This document shows positions 38,021-48,976 of a DNA stretch of 64,000 bases, piece after piece. The position numbers were made by a program, and so were the translations under genes. Origin of the DNA: Ianthella basta (lineage: Eukaryota; Porifera; Demospongiae; Verongiida; Ianthellidae); the NCBI GenBank assembly GCA_964019415.1, contig OZ025887.1, forward strand, positions 1,389,616 to 1,453,615. Reading direction: 5' to 3'. The notes beneath the pieces were generated by a model. It had not been told where the DNA came from and made no database searches. It saw nothing but the letters and a program-made list of their open reading frames with translations. Within the stretch, counting starts at the first letter, position 1. Each line of letters begins with the position of its first letter.

Positions 38021-38156
38021 TCTCTTACTTCGACTTAGTTATGTGCTTTTGTACAGGTTTGGTCCAGGCATGGTGATCTACTGGTTTGGCTACCAGAAGG
38101 AAATTGATGTTCATGCAGAAGATGGCATTATCATTTGCAGCACCTTTATGCCTTGA
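30126..38156 (+). CDS. CDIN1: CDIN1 (CDAN1-interacting nuclease 1; C15orf41 orthologue), 10 exons
   Basis: Exons: 30126-30238, 30440-30550, 31939-31999, 32148-32229, 34367-34449, 37119-37168, 37385-37452, 37529-37594, 37825-37930, 38057-38156; phases close to 279 aa (human 281). The orthologue is a PD-(D/E)XK-type nuclease that partners codanin-1 and is mutated in congenital dyserythropoietic anaemia I. Conserved stretches are TLLSIYSQCYQQLMKRT, ARIILEAYLSE, CLRDPSLI, YGPL, ECDKTPD, HVVHWVESKAMFGDE and NRFGPGMVIYWFGY. The nuclease signature is intact: Asp204 (TPD) and Glu222-Ser-Lys224 (ESK). An alternative acceptor at 32114 would add 11 in-frame codons to exon 4. Introns 4 and 5 each host a RecQ-fragment transposon. 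Confidence 0.93.
30772..31298. mobile_element. hAT-like non-autonomous element with internal palindromes, CDIN1 intron 2
   Basis: Flanked by a perfect 8-bp direct repeat AGTATAGA (30764-30771 and 31299-31306). The left end (AGGGGCGGTCGGTAT) and the reverse complement of the right end (AGGGGTTGGCGGTAT) form a short imperfect TIR. An internal hairpin at about 30839-30903 is nearly perfect (TTTTTATAAGATGCAAATA and its complement). GGTATACCGG-type motifs repeat inside. Confidence 0.7.
31726..31828. repeat. 27-bp tandem repeat, about 4 units, CDIN1 intron 2
   Basis: Units of GCACCATGAATATGTTT plus AGTACTGAAA; the second unit is shortened. Confidence 0.9.
32998..33646 (-). mobile_element. TIR transposon with 9-bp TSD carrying a RecQ-like helicase fragment (copy 1)
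   Basis: 649 bp, bounded by TAGTCTCGCGGGG and its complement CCCCGCGAGACTA, and flanked by the 9-bp direct repeat GGTGAGGCC (32989-32997 and 33647-33655). TIRs extend about 70 bp and each contains an internal inverted repeat around AGACCCT...AGGGTCT. The interior, on the minus strand, encodes a helicase N-terminal piece. A 9-bp target duplication suggests MULE-like or Rehavkus-like integration; no transposase is present. It sits in CDIN1 intron 4, antisense to the gene. Confidence 0.85.
33170..33490 (-). pseudogene. RecQ-like helicase N-terminal fragment in transposon copy 1
   Basis: The frame starts with ATG at 33490 and encodes a RecQ/DEAD-type start: an FQRLKQEQVQAV segment (Q-motif/motif 0 region), Walker A LPTGFGKS (33329-33352), then ALVISPL (motif Ia region). 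The similarity ends there, far short of a helicase core; motifs II-VI are absent. I read it as a helicase first-exon fragment carried by the element, not a working gene. Confidence 0.75.
34848..35004. mobile_element. MITE of the ...CCTGTCTAAGACAGCC...GACAGGTTCCACTGT family, CDIN1 intron 5
   Basis: Begins ACATTGAAGCCTGTCTAAGA and ends GACAGGTTCCACTGT; same family as 11567-11914 (outer) and 17031-17200. Confidence 0.7.
35627..35740. repeat. About 48-bp tandem repeat, 2-3 units, CDIN1 intron 5
   Basis: The block TTTATATTCCCTTCTGGAAG occurs twice (near 35661 and 35709) after a degenerate first unit with CTTCCCTTGAGCAAGGGTA. Each core TTCCCTTCTGGAAGGG is a small palindrome. Confidence 0.75.
36397..37063 (-). 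mobile_element. TIR transposon with 9-bp TSD carrying a RecQ-like helicase fragment (copy 2)
   Basis: 667 bp, bounded by TAGTCTCGCGTAGCCCAGAC and its complement GTCTGGGCTACGCGAGACTA, flanked by CATGTATTG (36388-36396) and CATATATTG (37064-37072), a 9-bp duplication with one mismatch. Same architecture as copy 1: subterminal inverted repeats (AGACCCTTTCC...GGAAAGGGTCT) at each end and a minus-strand helicase piece inside. Located in CDIN1 intron 5, antisense to the gene. Confidence 0.85.
36636..36906 (-). pseudogene. RecQ-like helicase N-terminal fragment in transposon copy 2
   Basis: The frame reads through ERDRITAIVRVAAAKARFQG, KPEQIQAILEFIDGRDIFVS and Walker A LPTGYGKS (36705-36728) and stops soon after. 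It aligns end to end with the copy 1 fragment. No in-frame ATG is seen at the position used by copy 1. Fragment only. Confidence 0.75.
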
Positions 38157-38722
38157 CTTGGGTGCTGCTCACTTTCTTGCCAGAACAACACTTAACTGCT
38201 GCGTAACCTCCAAGGTTGTTTGTATGTGGTAGTGTTGTTTGCTGACACGTGTAGTGTCTGCTCTGATGATGATGCTAAGTGTGTCAGAGATACTGAATCA
38301 CCTACTTGAATTTATTCCACTTTGTGACTATGAATACCTGAAATGGGTAAATAATGCATTTCTGCATGGATTGCATGCATAGATATTTAAACTTTCAATT
38401 TGCACAATGAAGAATGCCTCATGCAGTTTTTGAATCATTGTGAATTGGTGTTACAGACTTTGGTGTCCAGCCCCAAACCTGTAGTTACCGATCTAGCTGC
38501 TAATAGCCGTTTATGGAATTTGAAAGAATGTGCTCGAAGTGCTAGTGCACGTTTGTTCTCTCCTTCGAGCTGCGGTATACCGCATTTACAAAGGGTTAAC
38601 TTACGCAGTTAACCCTTTCCATTGCATGGGGGCAACGTGATGACGTCAAGACCGTAAATGCTAGCATATATATAATAATTTCTCTTACTTCTTGCAATCG
38701 CAATCCGCTTACCTCTGCAGCT
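38157..38722. other. Intergenic between CDIN1 and the homeobox gene
   Basis: 566 bp containing the CDIN1 3' UTR and the homeobox gene upstream region. A short palindrome-like GTTAACTTACGCAGTTAAC is seen near 38595-38613 and a TATATATAATAATT stretch near 38665. No coding signal. Confidence 0.45.
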
Positions 38723-40212
38723 ATGTCCGCGAATAGTGGTGAAGATGTTGCGGAAAGCTGCCTGACGATGTTTGGACAGTCCCCAGTGAGCGTCACAAAG
38801 AAGCACGTTGTACATATTCACGTGCTTGTGTGTACACTCCATATCCAAGGTTCACTGTAGGGCATGGCTATAGCAGATATAACTGTCGTCACTTCTTGCA
38901 TACATGCAGGAATATGGTTGGCCATTTGCCGGAATCTCGCAACCTCCTTTTGAAGACCACACTGTCCCCTACCCGGGCTGTCCTGCGCAACCAGACTACC
39001 CTCTTCACGCCGACCTTTCTTGCCTACCTACTCCTGTTGCACCAGGATTACAGCCGCAGGACGTGAGCTCGTCTATACCTGGCGCGATTGCGCCCGAATG
39101 CTGCCATGCAGCCTTGCACCACAGAGCCCTCCTACCCCCTGACCTGCGCTGGAATAGCACAGGTATTGACGGCGTCTTCCACCCAGCAGGCAATCTTGCG
39201 CAACCGGGCCACATGCACATGGAGCTCGGGCCCGGCGTTCCAGCCTACTCTCCCATGCACACAGACGTTGCCTTCCATGGCCATCATGTTGGTTCCCCGG
39301 AGCAGAACTGGTTAGAAAACATTCACTTAGCTGTGCCTGCGCATATAGTAGTCTGCATGTAATCATGTTAAAACTTGTAATCCCTGTAACAGACATTACC
39401 AGTGCATGCATTCCTAGATTGGTTAGAAGTTAGACCCTTTGATTGTGCCTGTCCATATTAATTCATGGTATATTTCAGGCAGAGATTGTTATGACTCAAT
39501 TTCCTCTGGTGAACAACAGGTATCAGAGCCACACGCATGTGTACTCTGGCTCCAATGGTGTCACAGCGACTGTCTTGCCGCAAGTCTTGCCTCAACATGA
39601 CAACCAGTCTCCAGTGCGCAATGATACTCGCATACCCTACGAATGCCCAAAGTTCAAGCTGACACAAGAGCGGGCCTTGCCGCTTATCCGCTGGTATGAA
39701 GAACACCAGGATCATCCTTATCCCAGTCGACAAGACAAACTACGTTTCTGCCAATCCACACAACTTACATACACACAGGTGAGTGCATATTTGATGTTAT
39801 CTTTACACAGCTTGCATCATGCATGCATGCTGTGCCCTGTGAAGGGTGCATATAATATTCTGTGTACATGTAAATGCTACATTAAGTATAGGACTATAAT
39901 TAGGAGAAAGGTTAGTTCTTCAAACCAACAGGGTTTGGACTTTGCTGACTTTTCGACTGGATACTCTGGTCGACATAAAACGTTGTCAAGGCTCAAACCC
40001 TGTTGGAGAACTAACCTTTCTCATGCCTACATACGCAGCTGAGAAGTCCTATCTTCATGGGACTATATCCTCATCTGAACAATACAACTATTATTGATGT
40101 TTGATTCATTGTGTGTGTATAGGTGTCAACGTGGTTTGCTAATGCCAGAAGACGTTACAAGAAAAGACAAATGTGGGAGAGTTGCACATCCAGTGATGAA
40201 GGGGAGGCATAG
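38723..40212 (+). CDS. IRX: TALE-class homeobox transcription factor, Iroquois/Mohawk-like (4 exons)
   Basis: Exons: 38723-38785, 38910-39310, 39520-39778, 40123-40212; phases 0, 2, 0 close to 270 aa. The homeodomain lies near the C-terminus. It has the TALE three-residue loop (HPYPSRQDK) between helices 1 and 2 and recognition helix TQVSTWFANARRRYKK (Asn248 as the DNA-contacting residue). TQVSTWFANARRR is identical to the Iroquois consensus; MEIS/PBX types have WFINARRR or WFGNKR, which this lacks. The N-terminal half is Pro/His-rich and low in similarity. The exon 2/3 junction is my least certain call: a second acceptor at 39478 exists but does not keep the frame. It has an unusually short tail (about 17 aa after the homeodomain) compared with bilaterian IRX proteins. 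A polyA signal follows at 40292. Confidence 0.82.
39902..40023. mobile_element. About 120-bp hairpin MITE in homeobox gene intron 3
   Basis: The left end GGAGAAAGGTTAGTTCTTC pairs with the right end GGAGAACTAACCTTTCTC. Second-level pairing is AACAGGGTTTG with CAAACCCTGTT. Confidence 0.75.
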
Positions 40213-40291
40213 CCCCATGGCCAGATAGTAGTCCAATCATTGACAATGACATGCAGTTTGTACATTTCATCTGAATTATTTCACTCTTTCA

Positions 40292-40297
40292 AATAAA
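40292..40297 (+). terminator. Polyadenylation signal AATAAA of the homeobox gene
   Basis: AATAAA 80 bp after the TAG at 40210-40212, the only canonical signal nearby. Confidence 0.6.
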
Positions 40298-40324
40298 GGA
40301 ATACTTTGTCATTAGCATATCTAT

Positions 40325-40403
40325 ATGGCTTGCTTGGCAACGAAAATTTATGCACGAGGATGCAAAGCATTGCTTTTTCTTCCATTTGCTCTTTCGCTGC
40401 ATG
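40325..40403 (+). other. Possible signal-peptide first exon of an unidentified gene
   Basis: An ATG in ATATGGC context is followed by a hydrophobic stretch (ALLFLPFALSLH) and a GTAAGC donor at 40404. No downstream partner exons were recognised, so this may be chance. Confidence 0.2.
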
Positions 40404-40559
40404 GTAAGCACAATGTGTGTTGTTTAAAATCACTATGTGCTTTTTATAGTATTGTGCGGTAAGTGAATCTAATTAGTATTATTGACCACACCAGAATAAT
40501 ATTAGAGTGCTGTGGCCTTAAGTGTGGAGATTTGCCAAGTGAATGAAAGGCAGCACTCG

Positions 40560-40735
40560 CTACACCTTTGCCAAGTGACCTAGCCATGGTAGGGAACTAC
40601 AGACCTATTTCGGTACTTGATCCCCATGGTTTAGTGTACATGCTAGAAAGACTTGCGCACAGGCAGTAACTGTTGCATAAATACCATCTGGATTTAGACC
40701 TGGTCGTTCAGCCCATGCAAGATGTTCTGGTGAGT
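40560..40735 (+). pseudogene. LINE reverse transcriptase remnant, part 1
   Basis: Short matches to RT motifs: VGNYRPISVLD, then, after frame damage, GFRPGRSAHA. The continuation of the same domain is found at 41943. Confidence 0.6.
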
Positions 40736-41500
40736 TCGTCGATGAAGAGACATTAGATGAGCTGCTGGGTATCATTTTTAAAGGCTGCCTGCGGCAGCCC
40801 CTATATTATTGTTTTAAAATTGACATTTTCATATGGCTTCATGTTACGGATATATAATATACTAGCGGACAGACCTGCCCTTCGTGCAGTCTCTCCGCAT
40901 GCTCGGCATATGTATTGGGCGAAGTATTGGGTATAGGGAATTTATATTGTATGCCATTTTATTCGGCCGGAAGTGGACCGTGTGCGAGGCCAAGGGACTT
41001 TGAAAACCGGCTTCTAAACGACGTCTTAGCAAACTTTGGACGTTTTCTTCCGCCTCTGATACTGGAACAGACTACTACAGCACTTCTGGTCGACGGGCAA
41101 AGACACAGCTTCGAGACAGCGCCCAACAGGTCATCGACTTCGCCCCACGCCTTCTTCGATAATGGCCGCGCCCGCCTCGGAGGACTTCACTCCGCCGTCT
41201 GTAACACATGACAGGAGCAACTTAGAAACTGGTGAACGCCATGATATGTACACGCTAACATTCTTCAACCGTTTGTAGCGTTGAAAAGCTTAACTCGCGC
41301 GGTTGCCCTTCTAAATGCTCTTCAGAACCTGGCCCACGCGTACTGCGCTGTAACAAACGTACGTAGCTTTTGCCATTACAGACCACTAGCTACTCTGGCG
41401 ACTGTGGGTTCCTTTGTACATTATGTTTCTGTAATTACTCACTGTAAATGCATGTTATATAAGCAGTCATGTGTCTCTCTTTGCTGGAGATATCTCTGTG
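40736..41500. other. Unassigned sequence splitting the LINE remnant
   Basis: CG-containing stretch with a 98-codon open frame (40915-41211) without recognisable domains, and an ATGGCCGCG start-like context at 41161 followed by a GTGAAC donor. No function can be assigned. Together with the GT array and the hairpin at 41891-41944 it separates two halves of one RT domain, so it is likely an insertion. Confidence 0.35.
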
Positions 41501-41502
<2 letters not shown>

Positions 41503-41563
<61 letters not shown>

Positions 41564-41624
41564 TGTACGTGGTGTGTGTGTATGTGTGTGTGTGTGTGTG
41601 TGTGCGTGTGTGTCTGGTGATAGT

Positions 41625-41660
<36 letters not shown>

Positions 41661-41742
41661 TGCATGTGTGTGTGTGGTGTGTACGTGGTGTGTGTGTATG
41701 TGTGTGTGTGTGTGTGTGTGTGCGTGTGTGTCTGGTGATAGT

Positions 41743-41816
<74 letters not shown>
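41503..41816. repeat. Interrupted (GT)n array with higher-order repeat
   Basis: About 315 bp of GT repeats. The interruption block containing GTGTGTCTGGTGATAGTGG occurs twice about 120 bp apart, so the array grew by duplication of a larger unit. Confidence 0.9.
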
Positions 41817-41819
<3 letters not shown>

Positions 41820-41890
41820 AGGTTACTGAGGTATTATGACACGATGTCATGTTTACCTATTGTGAGTGACAGAGCTACGACCGAAGGGAG

Positions 41891-41944
41891 CAAGTATTTC
41901 GAGTTGGGGCGGTAGCCCCACGAGTTTTTAACTCGAAATACTTG
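41891..41944. repeat. 54-bp hairpin (copy A)
   Basis: CAAGTATTTCGAGTT and AACTCGAAATACTTG are perfect 15-bp inverted arms around a loop containing GCCCCACGAGTTTTT. A diverged copy is at 58333-58395. Confidence 0.85.
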
Positions 41945-42380
41945 TTATGGATCTAAGCAAAGCATGTGACATGGTAGATGATGCTATTCTGCTTCAGAAG
42001 CTAGCCAACTAAATGTGGTGTCAATGGTGCGGAGATGAGATGGATTAATTTTAGAGTATCTACATGATAGAAAGCAGAGAGTGCGTGTTGGCGCAGCTGA
42101 ATCGAAGTGGCCGGGCTGCAAATCAGAGCTCGTTGAGGCAATGGACAACTAGGTGAAAGCCAACAAGCTAAATATAAATGTACGGAAGACTAAGCTACTT
42201 GTGTTATCAAGGAGGAGAGAGCAGGAGACAATGGAGGTACAGGTAGAGATTGATGGGAAACGATTAGAGAAGAGTAGGGTGGTAAAATGCCTCAGGGCCA
42301 TGTTATAATTAGATGACAAGTTAATTTCAATGGAAGGAGCAAGTGAAAGAGGTGAAGAGAAACACTGGATAAGAGAAGGG
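41943..42380 (+). pseudogene. LINE reverse transcriptase remnant, part 2
   Basis: DLSKACDMVDDAILLQKLAN matches the RT motif containing the first catalytic Asp, and VKANKLNINVRKTKLLVLS matches a downstream RT segment. Stops and frame changes throughout. Confidence 0.65.
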
Positions 42381-43685
42381 AGCAGATGAGAATGACTTTA
42401 TATAAATAAGAAAGATTTTATGCATGTACATAACTATAATAAGAATATTATTGAAAAATAGTTGCAAGCGGTTTCATACAGTAATATGTATTGCATGCTT
42501 GAGATGGATTGAGCACTTAGTCTAGTGTCAATTAATTTTAAAGGGATCAAGACAAATTTCCATGCAACCAGGAAAAGTGTATAAATACATGCCCACATGC
42601 AATTCTTTACATACAGCCTATATACAACCCAAAATATTTTGCAGCAGTAAAAATTAAGGACACAATTACTATAATATTGCAATATTGAAATGTTAGTCAG
42701 TTTAGTAGTGTGGGAGTACAGAGTTGTTAGGTCCCATTGCGGAGTCTCCACAATTAAGCAAGATGTGCTTTAGAACGTGGACTCCCTTTCAGGTCTGATA
42801 TAGATGTCTTAATGTCTTGTAGGTTCGTTTGTTGATGATGAAAGCCTGTACATAATTATGAAGAAGGCTAGTGGGAGAAGAGTACATTTAAAGCATATTC
42901 CCATGCAAGAACAGAGGAATACTGCAAGTTGCAAATACACCTACCATACTGTCATGTACCACTGAATTCATGACAGTACATAACAGTACACAATAGTGTA
43001 TTCCCCGATCATCTGATACATGCAGACACTGACCACAAATCAAAGACAATAACAATGTATTATACACTATACTTGGGTCATATGTAAGCAACTCTACACA
43101 CCATACAAATTATTGCTTAGCATGTACATGAGGGGTGTCTACGCTGTGTGCATGTGCCAAACTGATTGTGACATGAGGTGAAACCAGTTTGGCATGTTCG
43201 CACATGCATCAAAATCAGTTTAGCCCAAACTAACTGATTATGACACCCATTCACCTTGTGTTGTGAGTTGAAACTGAGTTTGGCTCTAATGCAAAGCTTA
43301 CGTTGAGAACATCACAGCAACTTGAACATGTCTAATGAATTTGAAATTTTGGGGCTCTGACAGTGTGTACCATTGAACATTAGTTTGGTAAACCAATTCA
43401 GACCAACTGACTTGGTGTGAACACCCTGATACATATGTATATGTTGCACAGTGCAAGCATTGCACAAACATGCACCTCACTGCTACACAGCATAGTAAAC
43501 ACACTCATGATCACTTTGGTGGGGGCACAGAAGGTAAATTGGTGACCACACCTTTCTTCTCTAGACCAATTTATACTGATACATGCATATTGGAAACACT
43601 ACAAATTGCATGTGCTGTCCGCACGAGTGTACAGTGGACCACGTAAATGAGTGCCGGTTTTAAGGGCATGAACGTGAAACAATTA
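42381..43685. other. AT-rich intergenic sequence
   Basis: About 1.3 kb with no coding signal and no long repeat that I can recognise. Several AAACTGAGTTTGG/AACCAGTTTGGC-like phrases near 43180-43280 may be decayed repeats. Confidence 0.4.
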
Positions 43686-43691
43686 AGTGCT

Positions 43692-44580
<889 letters not shown>

Positions 44581-44582
44581 TA

Positions 44583-44592
<10 letters not shown>

Positions 44593-44653
<61 letters not shown>

Positions 44654-44660
44654 GTGCGTG
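44593..44660. repeat. (GT)n microsatellite
   Basis: About 70 bp of GT repeats with two GC steps. Confidence 0.9.
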
Positions 44661-44667
44661 TCGTCAC

Positions 44668-45150
44668 CGCCAAAATGGCTGCCACGAGGTATCGAGCGTT
44701 GGAAGACAGTCAGTTTCGCTAGACGTTTGTACCTACAACTCCAGAACGGTCGTTTAGGCAGCCCTAGGTAAGCAAGTCAGACCCCCACAATGGAAGAAGC
44801 TGAGAATAGCGACCCATCCGAAGTGCAAACTTTGGCTATCTATCGTAACGGCGAACGGAATGAAGAAGCGTCCTCGACGATCACTGGAACAGATGACTAT
44901 CACTACGCACCGGTCTGTCAGGCGTACCAAAACCCTGACTCGGAGCTGGCAGGGCTTCGACAGGCGATTGAGGGACGAGCGTCCCCACAGGCTGGCGGTT
45001 GGAAGAGGGAATCACCCGCAACGGCCCCTGCTACTACCACACGGCAGTATCAACTGGAGAGCAGAGCTCAAGCAGTGCTACCAAGGTTGGTAAGATGGTC
45101 TAGCTCAAAAGTCTCAGCAACAGCAGCACAGTGGATCTATCAGTGATACA
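44668..45150 (+). pseudogene. Fragment of an RTE-like LINE 5' region
   Basis: CG-rich sequence where one frame reads LDVCTYNSRTV, resembling the start of RTE-type endonucleases, before a stop. The following frames (for example 44790-45146) encode Ser/Thr/Ala-rich peptides without domains. The 3' end of a comparable LINE follows at 45500. Tentative. Confidence 0.4.
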
Positions 45151-45499
45151 ACCAGGGAGCAGTACCACAAGATCAAGAAGCTTTTGACTCAACAGCTGAC
45201 ATCCACATGCACACAGACACACACTACTCATTATTCCATATGCATACACACAACCCATACCTCATATGCATGCACACGACCCCATATGCATACACATGAC
45301 CCCCATATGCATGCATACGCCCTTGTCACTACTACAAACCCAACCAAGAGTCATTTAATGGTTGTAAATTGTGCCATGTGTCCCTCAACATGTAGACAAT
45401 AACTGTAATTTCAATACCCTGTTTCCTTATTGTACTGTTGTCTGTTTTGCCCCATGTGTGTGGGGGGGGGGGGGTGGGGGGTGGGAGTGGGTGGCTGTG

Positions 45500-45960
45500 C
45501 CATCACACTGCAAGGCCAAGTGCTGGAGGATGTGGAGTCCTTCTACTTGGGCAGTGAGTTGGGACAGACAACAAAGGTGGAGAGAGAGGTAGCAGTGAGA
45601 CTCGAGAAAGCCAGCAAGGTGTATCAGATATGGAAGCAGAATGTTTTCAGGAACCGGGAGACCGGGGGACCTCATGGGAGTCACCCTATGGGACATGCGG
45701 CGAAAAGCTGACATCCCAGAGGAGACTGGAGAGCTGCCTGTGGAAGTCCAACTGAGACAGAGATGGTTGCAATGGCTCAGCCATGCATGTGCAAAGGATG
45801 CCAGACCACCGACTTCAGAAGCAAGTGCTGAGATGCCGCCCACAAAGGAAGCAGATAAGGCCAGGTGGAACACAGCTGAGGTGGATTGACATCCTCAACA
45901 GAGACCTGGCAGAACTACTCACTACTACTTTCTTATTAAAGAAGGAAGGTCTGGGTGGCT
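45500..45960 (+). pseudogene. LINE 3' end (reverse transcriptase C-terminal region), in duplicated segment copy 1
   Basis: Frames encode KVEREVAVRLEKASKVYQIW, then ETGELPVEVQLRQRWLQW, and finally QLRWIDILNRDLAEL, a typical RTE-like LINE C-terminus. Broken by frame changes. A homologous piece begins the second duplicon at 59413. Confidence 0.75.
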
Positions 45961-47850
45961 GTATGTTTGCCAATGTTTGGTGTGTGCATTTGTGTGCAGA
46001 TACTATAAAGCTTCAAACAGACCATGGGCTAATTCTAAAGTTGGCTCTCACATGCTACCGGTGAATGGCTAGTTTGGCTTATAGCAGCTACATGTGAATC
46101 CAAGCCATGGCATGATGTGCAAAACAAACAGAAGGAGTGGTACGAGGAAGATCAAATGCAAGGAGTGGGACTCTGAACAAAATACAGGTGCAGCTTACTA
46201 CAGGTATAAATAGGCAGAACGTCAATTACTGTATACATTGCATTGGTGAAGCCGAGGAAGCAGTGCTTGTGTTGGTGCAAACTAACGCAAGACTTAGTAT
46301 TGTCAAATGCAGCAGCTCTGCATGGTCGACAGTCAACATGAGAAACTATAGCACAGCATAATTTTGTACCTTTTGAATGTAGGAGCCCGATAGCTAATTG
46401 CTGTACATACAATGTACACCTTAGTGTAGCCTAATTGGCTCCATACAGAATAATAACAATATATTAGGGCTGGCCCACAGGTGATTGTCTTATAGACAGG
46501 TTCCACTGTAATTAAAAGACATGGGTGTCCCTATTCCAATGGCCTTGTTTAAAATACTGTGATACATAATATGGCTGGCTAGTTTGGATCAGTAGGAGTA
46601 CACATCATCCAGTTCACATGGACCTGCTAAGGCTCCTTAGACCTAAAAATCAAACTTACAGTACGTAATAAGCCTGGCTTACGAATTGGTCTATCCTTGC
46701 CTTCTACCATTGCGCACGTTCAGCATGCATACTATGGTGACTCACAAAGAGGCAACATTCTTTGCTACATTGCCTCTTAAACCTGACATTCAGATTGCTA
46801 TAATATTATGCCTGACACATGCTGCATGTGACACAATACACTACCAGGCAGGTCCGGAGGAAGCACTTTAAAGGTGGTCAGGCCAAGTCAGAACAATTTA
46901 CCTAGAAGGCCACTTGCACATGCAGGCCAGGAAGTACCTTAGCTATAGAATAGCATGGCCAGACCTAATAATCTGTTCAGGCCGTGGCCTGGGCAGCCTG
47001 GGAAGTTCCACCGGGCATGCACATAGGCACTCCACCAGTTGTGAACGTCTCCTAACTGCATGTGGATCTGTCTCTGTCTGACCACTTGGGGCTGAGCTCG
47101 AGTGAGAAGGCAATAATGCAGACTACCCCATTCAGAGGCTGTGATACCAGCTCACCTAAGCTACTTCATGGCAGCCAGAAGTAGCCCGTGGTTCAGAAGC
47201 AAGTTAGCTATGTCTTTGCAGTTTGTTGTAACAGTTGTATAGTGCATTGATAAGATCTATGTACTTACAGCAGCCAATTGTAGAACAGCCTTTGGTGATG
47301 AAGCAAGCTGGTTTCTTCACTGCAAGTGGTTGCAATTTACAGGTTGCCCCTGGCAAAGATGCCCACCACATATTGGTTCAATGACTACACTGTGCATTTG
47401 ACGATGTAAACTAACTCTACCAGCTACCATCTAAGGTCCAGACCGCACCCTCTGGATAGACCAGGAGGTAAGTCTATGCGATTTATCAACATGCTAACCT
47501 GGTACGTTTGCTGCTGTGTGTGTGCACATTCAGTACAATATTCTATCACATTACACTCAAATACCTCACTGACCTAATAAAAAATTGTAACTATTAAATA
47601 AGTACTTTAGATCCGTTTGCTGCTCCTGATCTAAGTAGCCCCCACAGCGCACCAAAGCCCTCCAATAAGTGATGATTACACAATGTTGATATCTTACCAA
47701 CATAGCCAGTTATTCCTTAGTCATTCTTACTATATATCAGAATCCATATGCCAATGATTCAGAAAAGGATTGCATTGCTAAGTGGTTTCATTAGACAGTG
47801 TCATTTCAGATTAACAGACCAGTTGTTCATGCAGCTGTCTCTAGGATATA

Positions 47851-48027
47851 CAGTGGTGGACCTAGGATTTCCGAAAGGGGGGTTCTAAGGTAATTAGGTG
47901 CACACACAGTGCCCCTGATATACGGCCACCACGCCTCTTTCTGGTCTAAAAACTGCCCAATATCATGCATAGGACTAGCAAAAGGGGTTCCATTGCACCC
48001 CTGGATCCCCCTCTGAATCTGCCACTG
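47851..48027. mobile_element. 177-bp MITE, TIR CAGTGGTGG...CTGCCACTG, in duplicon copy 1
   Basis: The left end CAGTGGTGGACCTAGG and the reverse complement of the right end CAGTGGCAGATTCAGAGG form the TIR, flanked by ATA/TA. The same element is present at 61662-61838, so it predates the duplication. Confidence 0.7.
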
Positions 48028-48216
48028 ATATAGAACAAGATTTAGAGGGATATCCGGAGTGAGTCGCAGCATCCATGTGTGCTACATATGTGGTCTAAAC
48101 ATGCATATGGACATGACAGTTAATTCTATTTTGGGACTTCCCAGATAATTCTTGCGCAAAATGACAGTTTAACTGTTAACATGCTTTGCACAATTGACAG
48201 CTGCAAACTAGTGGAA

Positions 48217-48976
48217 ATTGAATGGTTTCAAACAGGACATCAACCAGGCTGTGCAATTCCACAGCTCGATCCCTTAACCAACAAGGCTTCATAGAGACCA
48301 TACCCTGTGCGTGTGGAGACTGCGTAGACCTAACTATATAAAATTAGTATTATTTATGTCTCTATCTGTATACAGACGTGGGCCGTCCGCAAACTCTTTC
48401 CGCATATGGTGAGCAGGAAGCCCATGCATACATGTAACTTCATCAATCAACCAGAACACTACTCAACCACAAACCATTTCAGTGAATCCTTCTTGGAACG
48501 TCCTGCCACAAATACAACCTCATAGGACCCTTTCTCGCCCAAGATGCCAGATAGTGGTGAATGGTGTGAATCAGATAACATGCCATGCTGTAATGTATTG
48601 AATGGTTTCAAACAGGACATCAACCAGGCTGTGCAATTCCACAGCTCGATCCCTTAACCAACAAGGCTTCATAGAGACCATACCCTGTGCGTGTGGAGAC
48701 TGCGTAGACCTAACTATATAAAATTAGTATTATTTATGTCTCTATCTGTATACAGACGTGGGCCGTCCGCAAACTCTTTCCGCATATGGTGAGCAGGAAG
48801 CCCATGCATACATGTAACTTCATCAATCAACCAGAACACTACTCAACCACAAACCATTTCAGTGAATCCTTCTTGGAACGTCCTGCCACAAATACAACCT
48901 CATAGGACCCTTTCTCGCCCAAGATGCCAGATAGTGGTGAATGGTGTGAATCAGATAACATGCCATGCTGTAATGT
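48217..48976. repeat. Exact 380-bp tandem duplication (48217-48596 and 48597-48976)
   Basis: Both units run from ATTGAATGGTTTCAAACAGG to ATGCCATGCTGTAATGT with no difference that I can find by eye. The second duplicon has only one diverged counterpart. Confidence 0.9.

Noticed and set aside
40915..41211. 98-codon frame as a gene
   Set aside because: No similarity recognised, inside sequence that splits a LINE remnant; insufficient support.
44790..45146. 118-codon frame as an independent gene
   Set aside because: No domain, no splice partners, and it lies between fragments of an RTE-like LINE.
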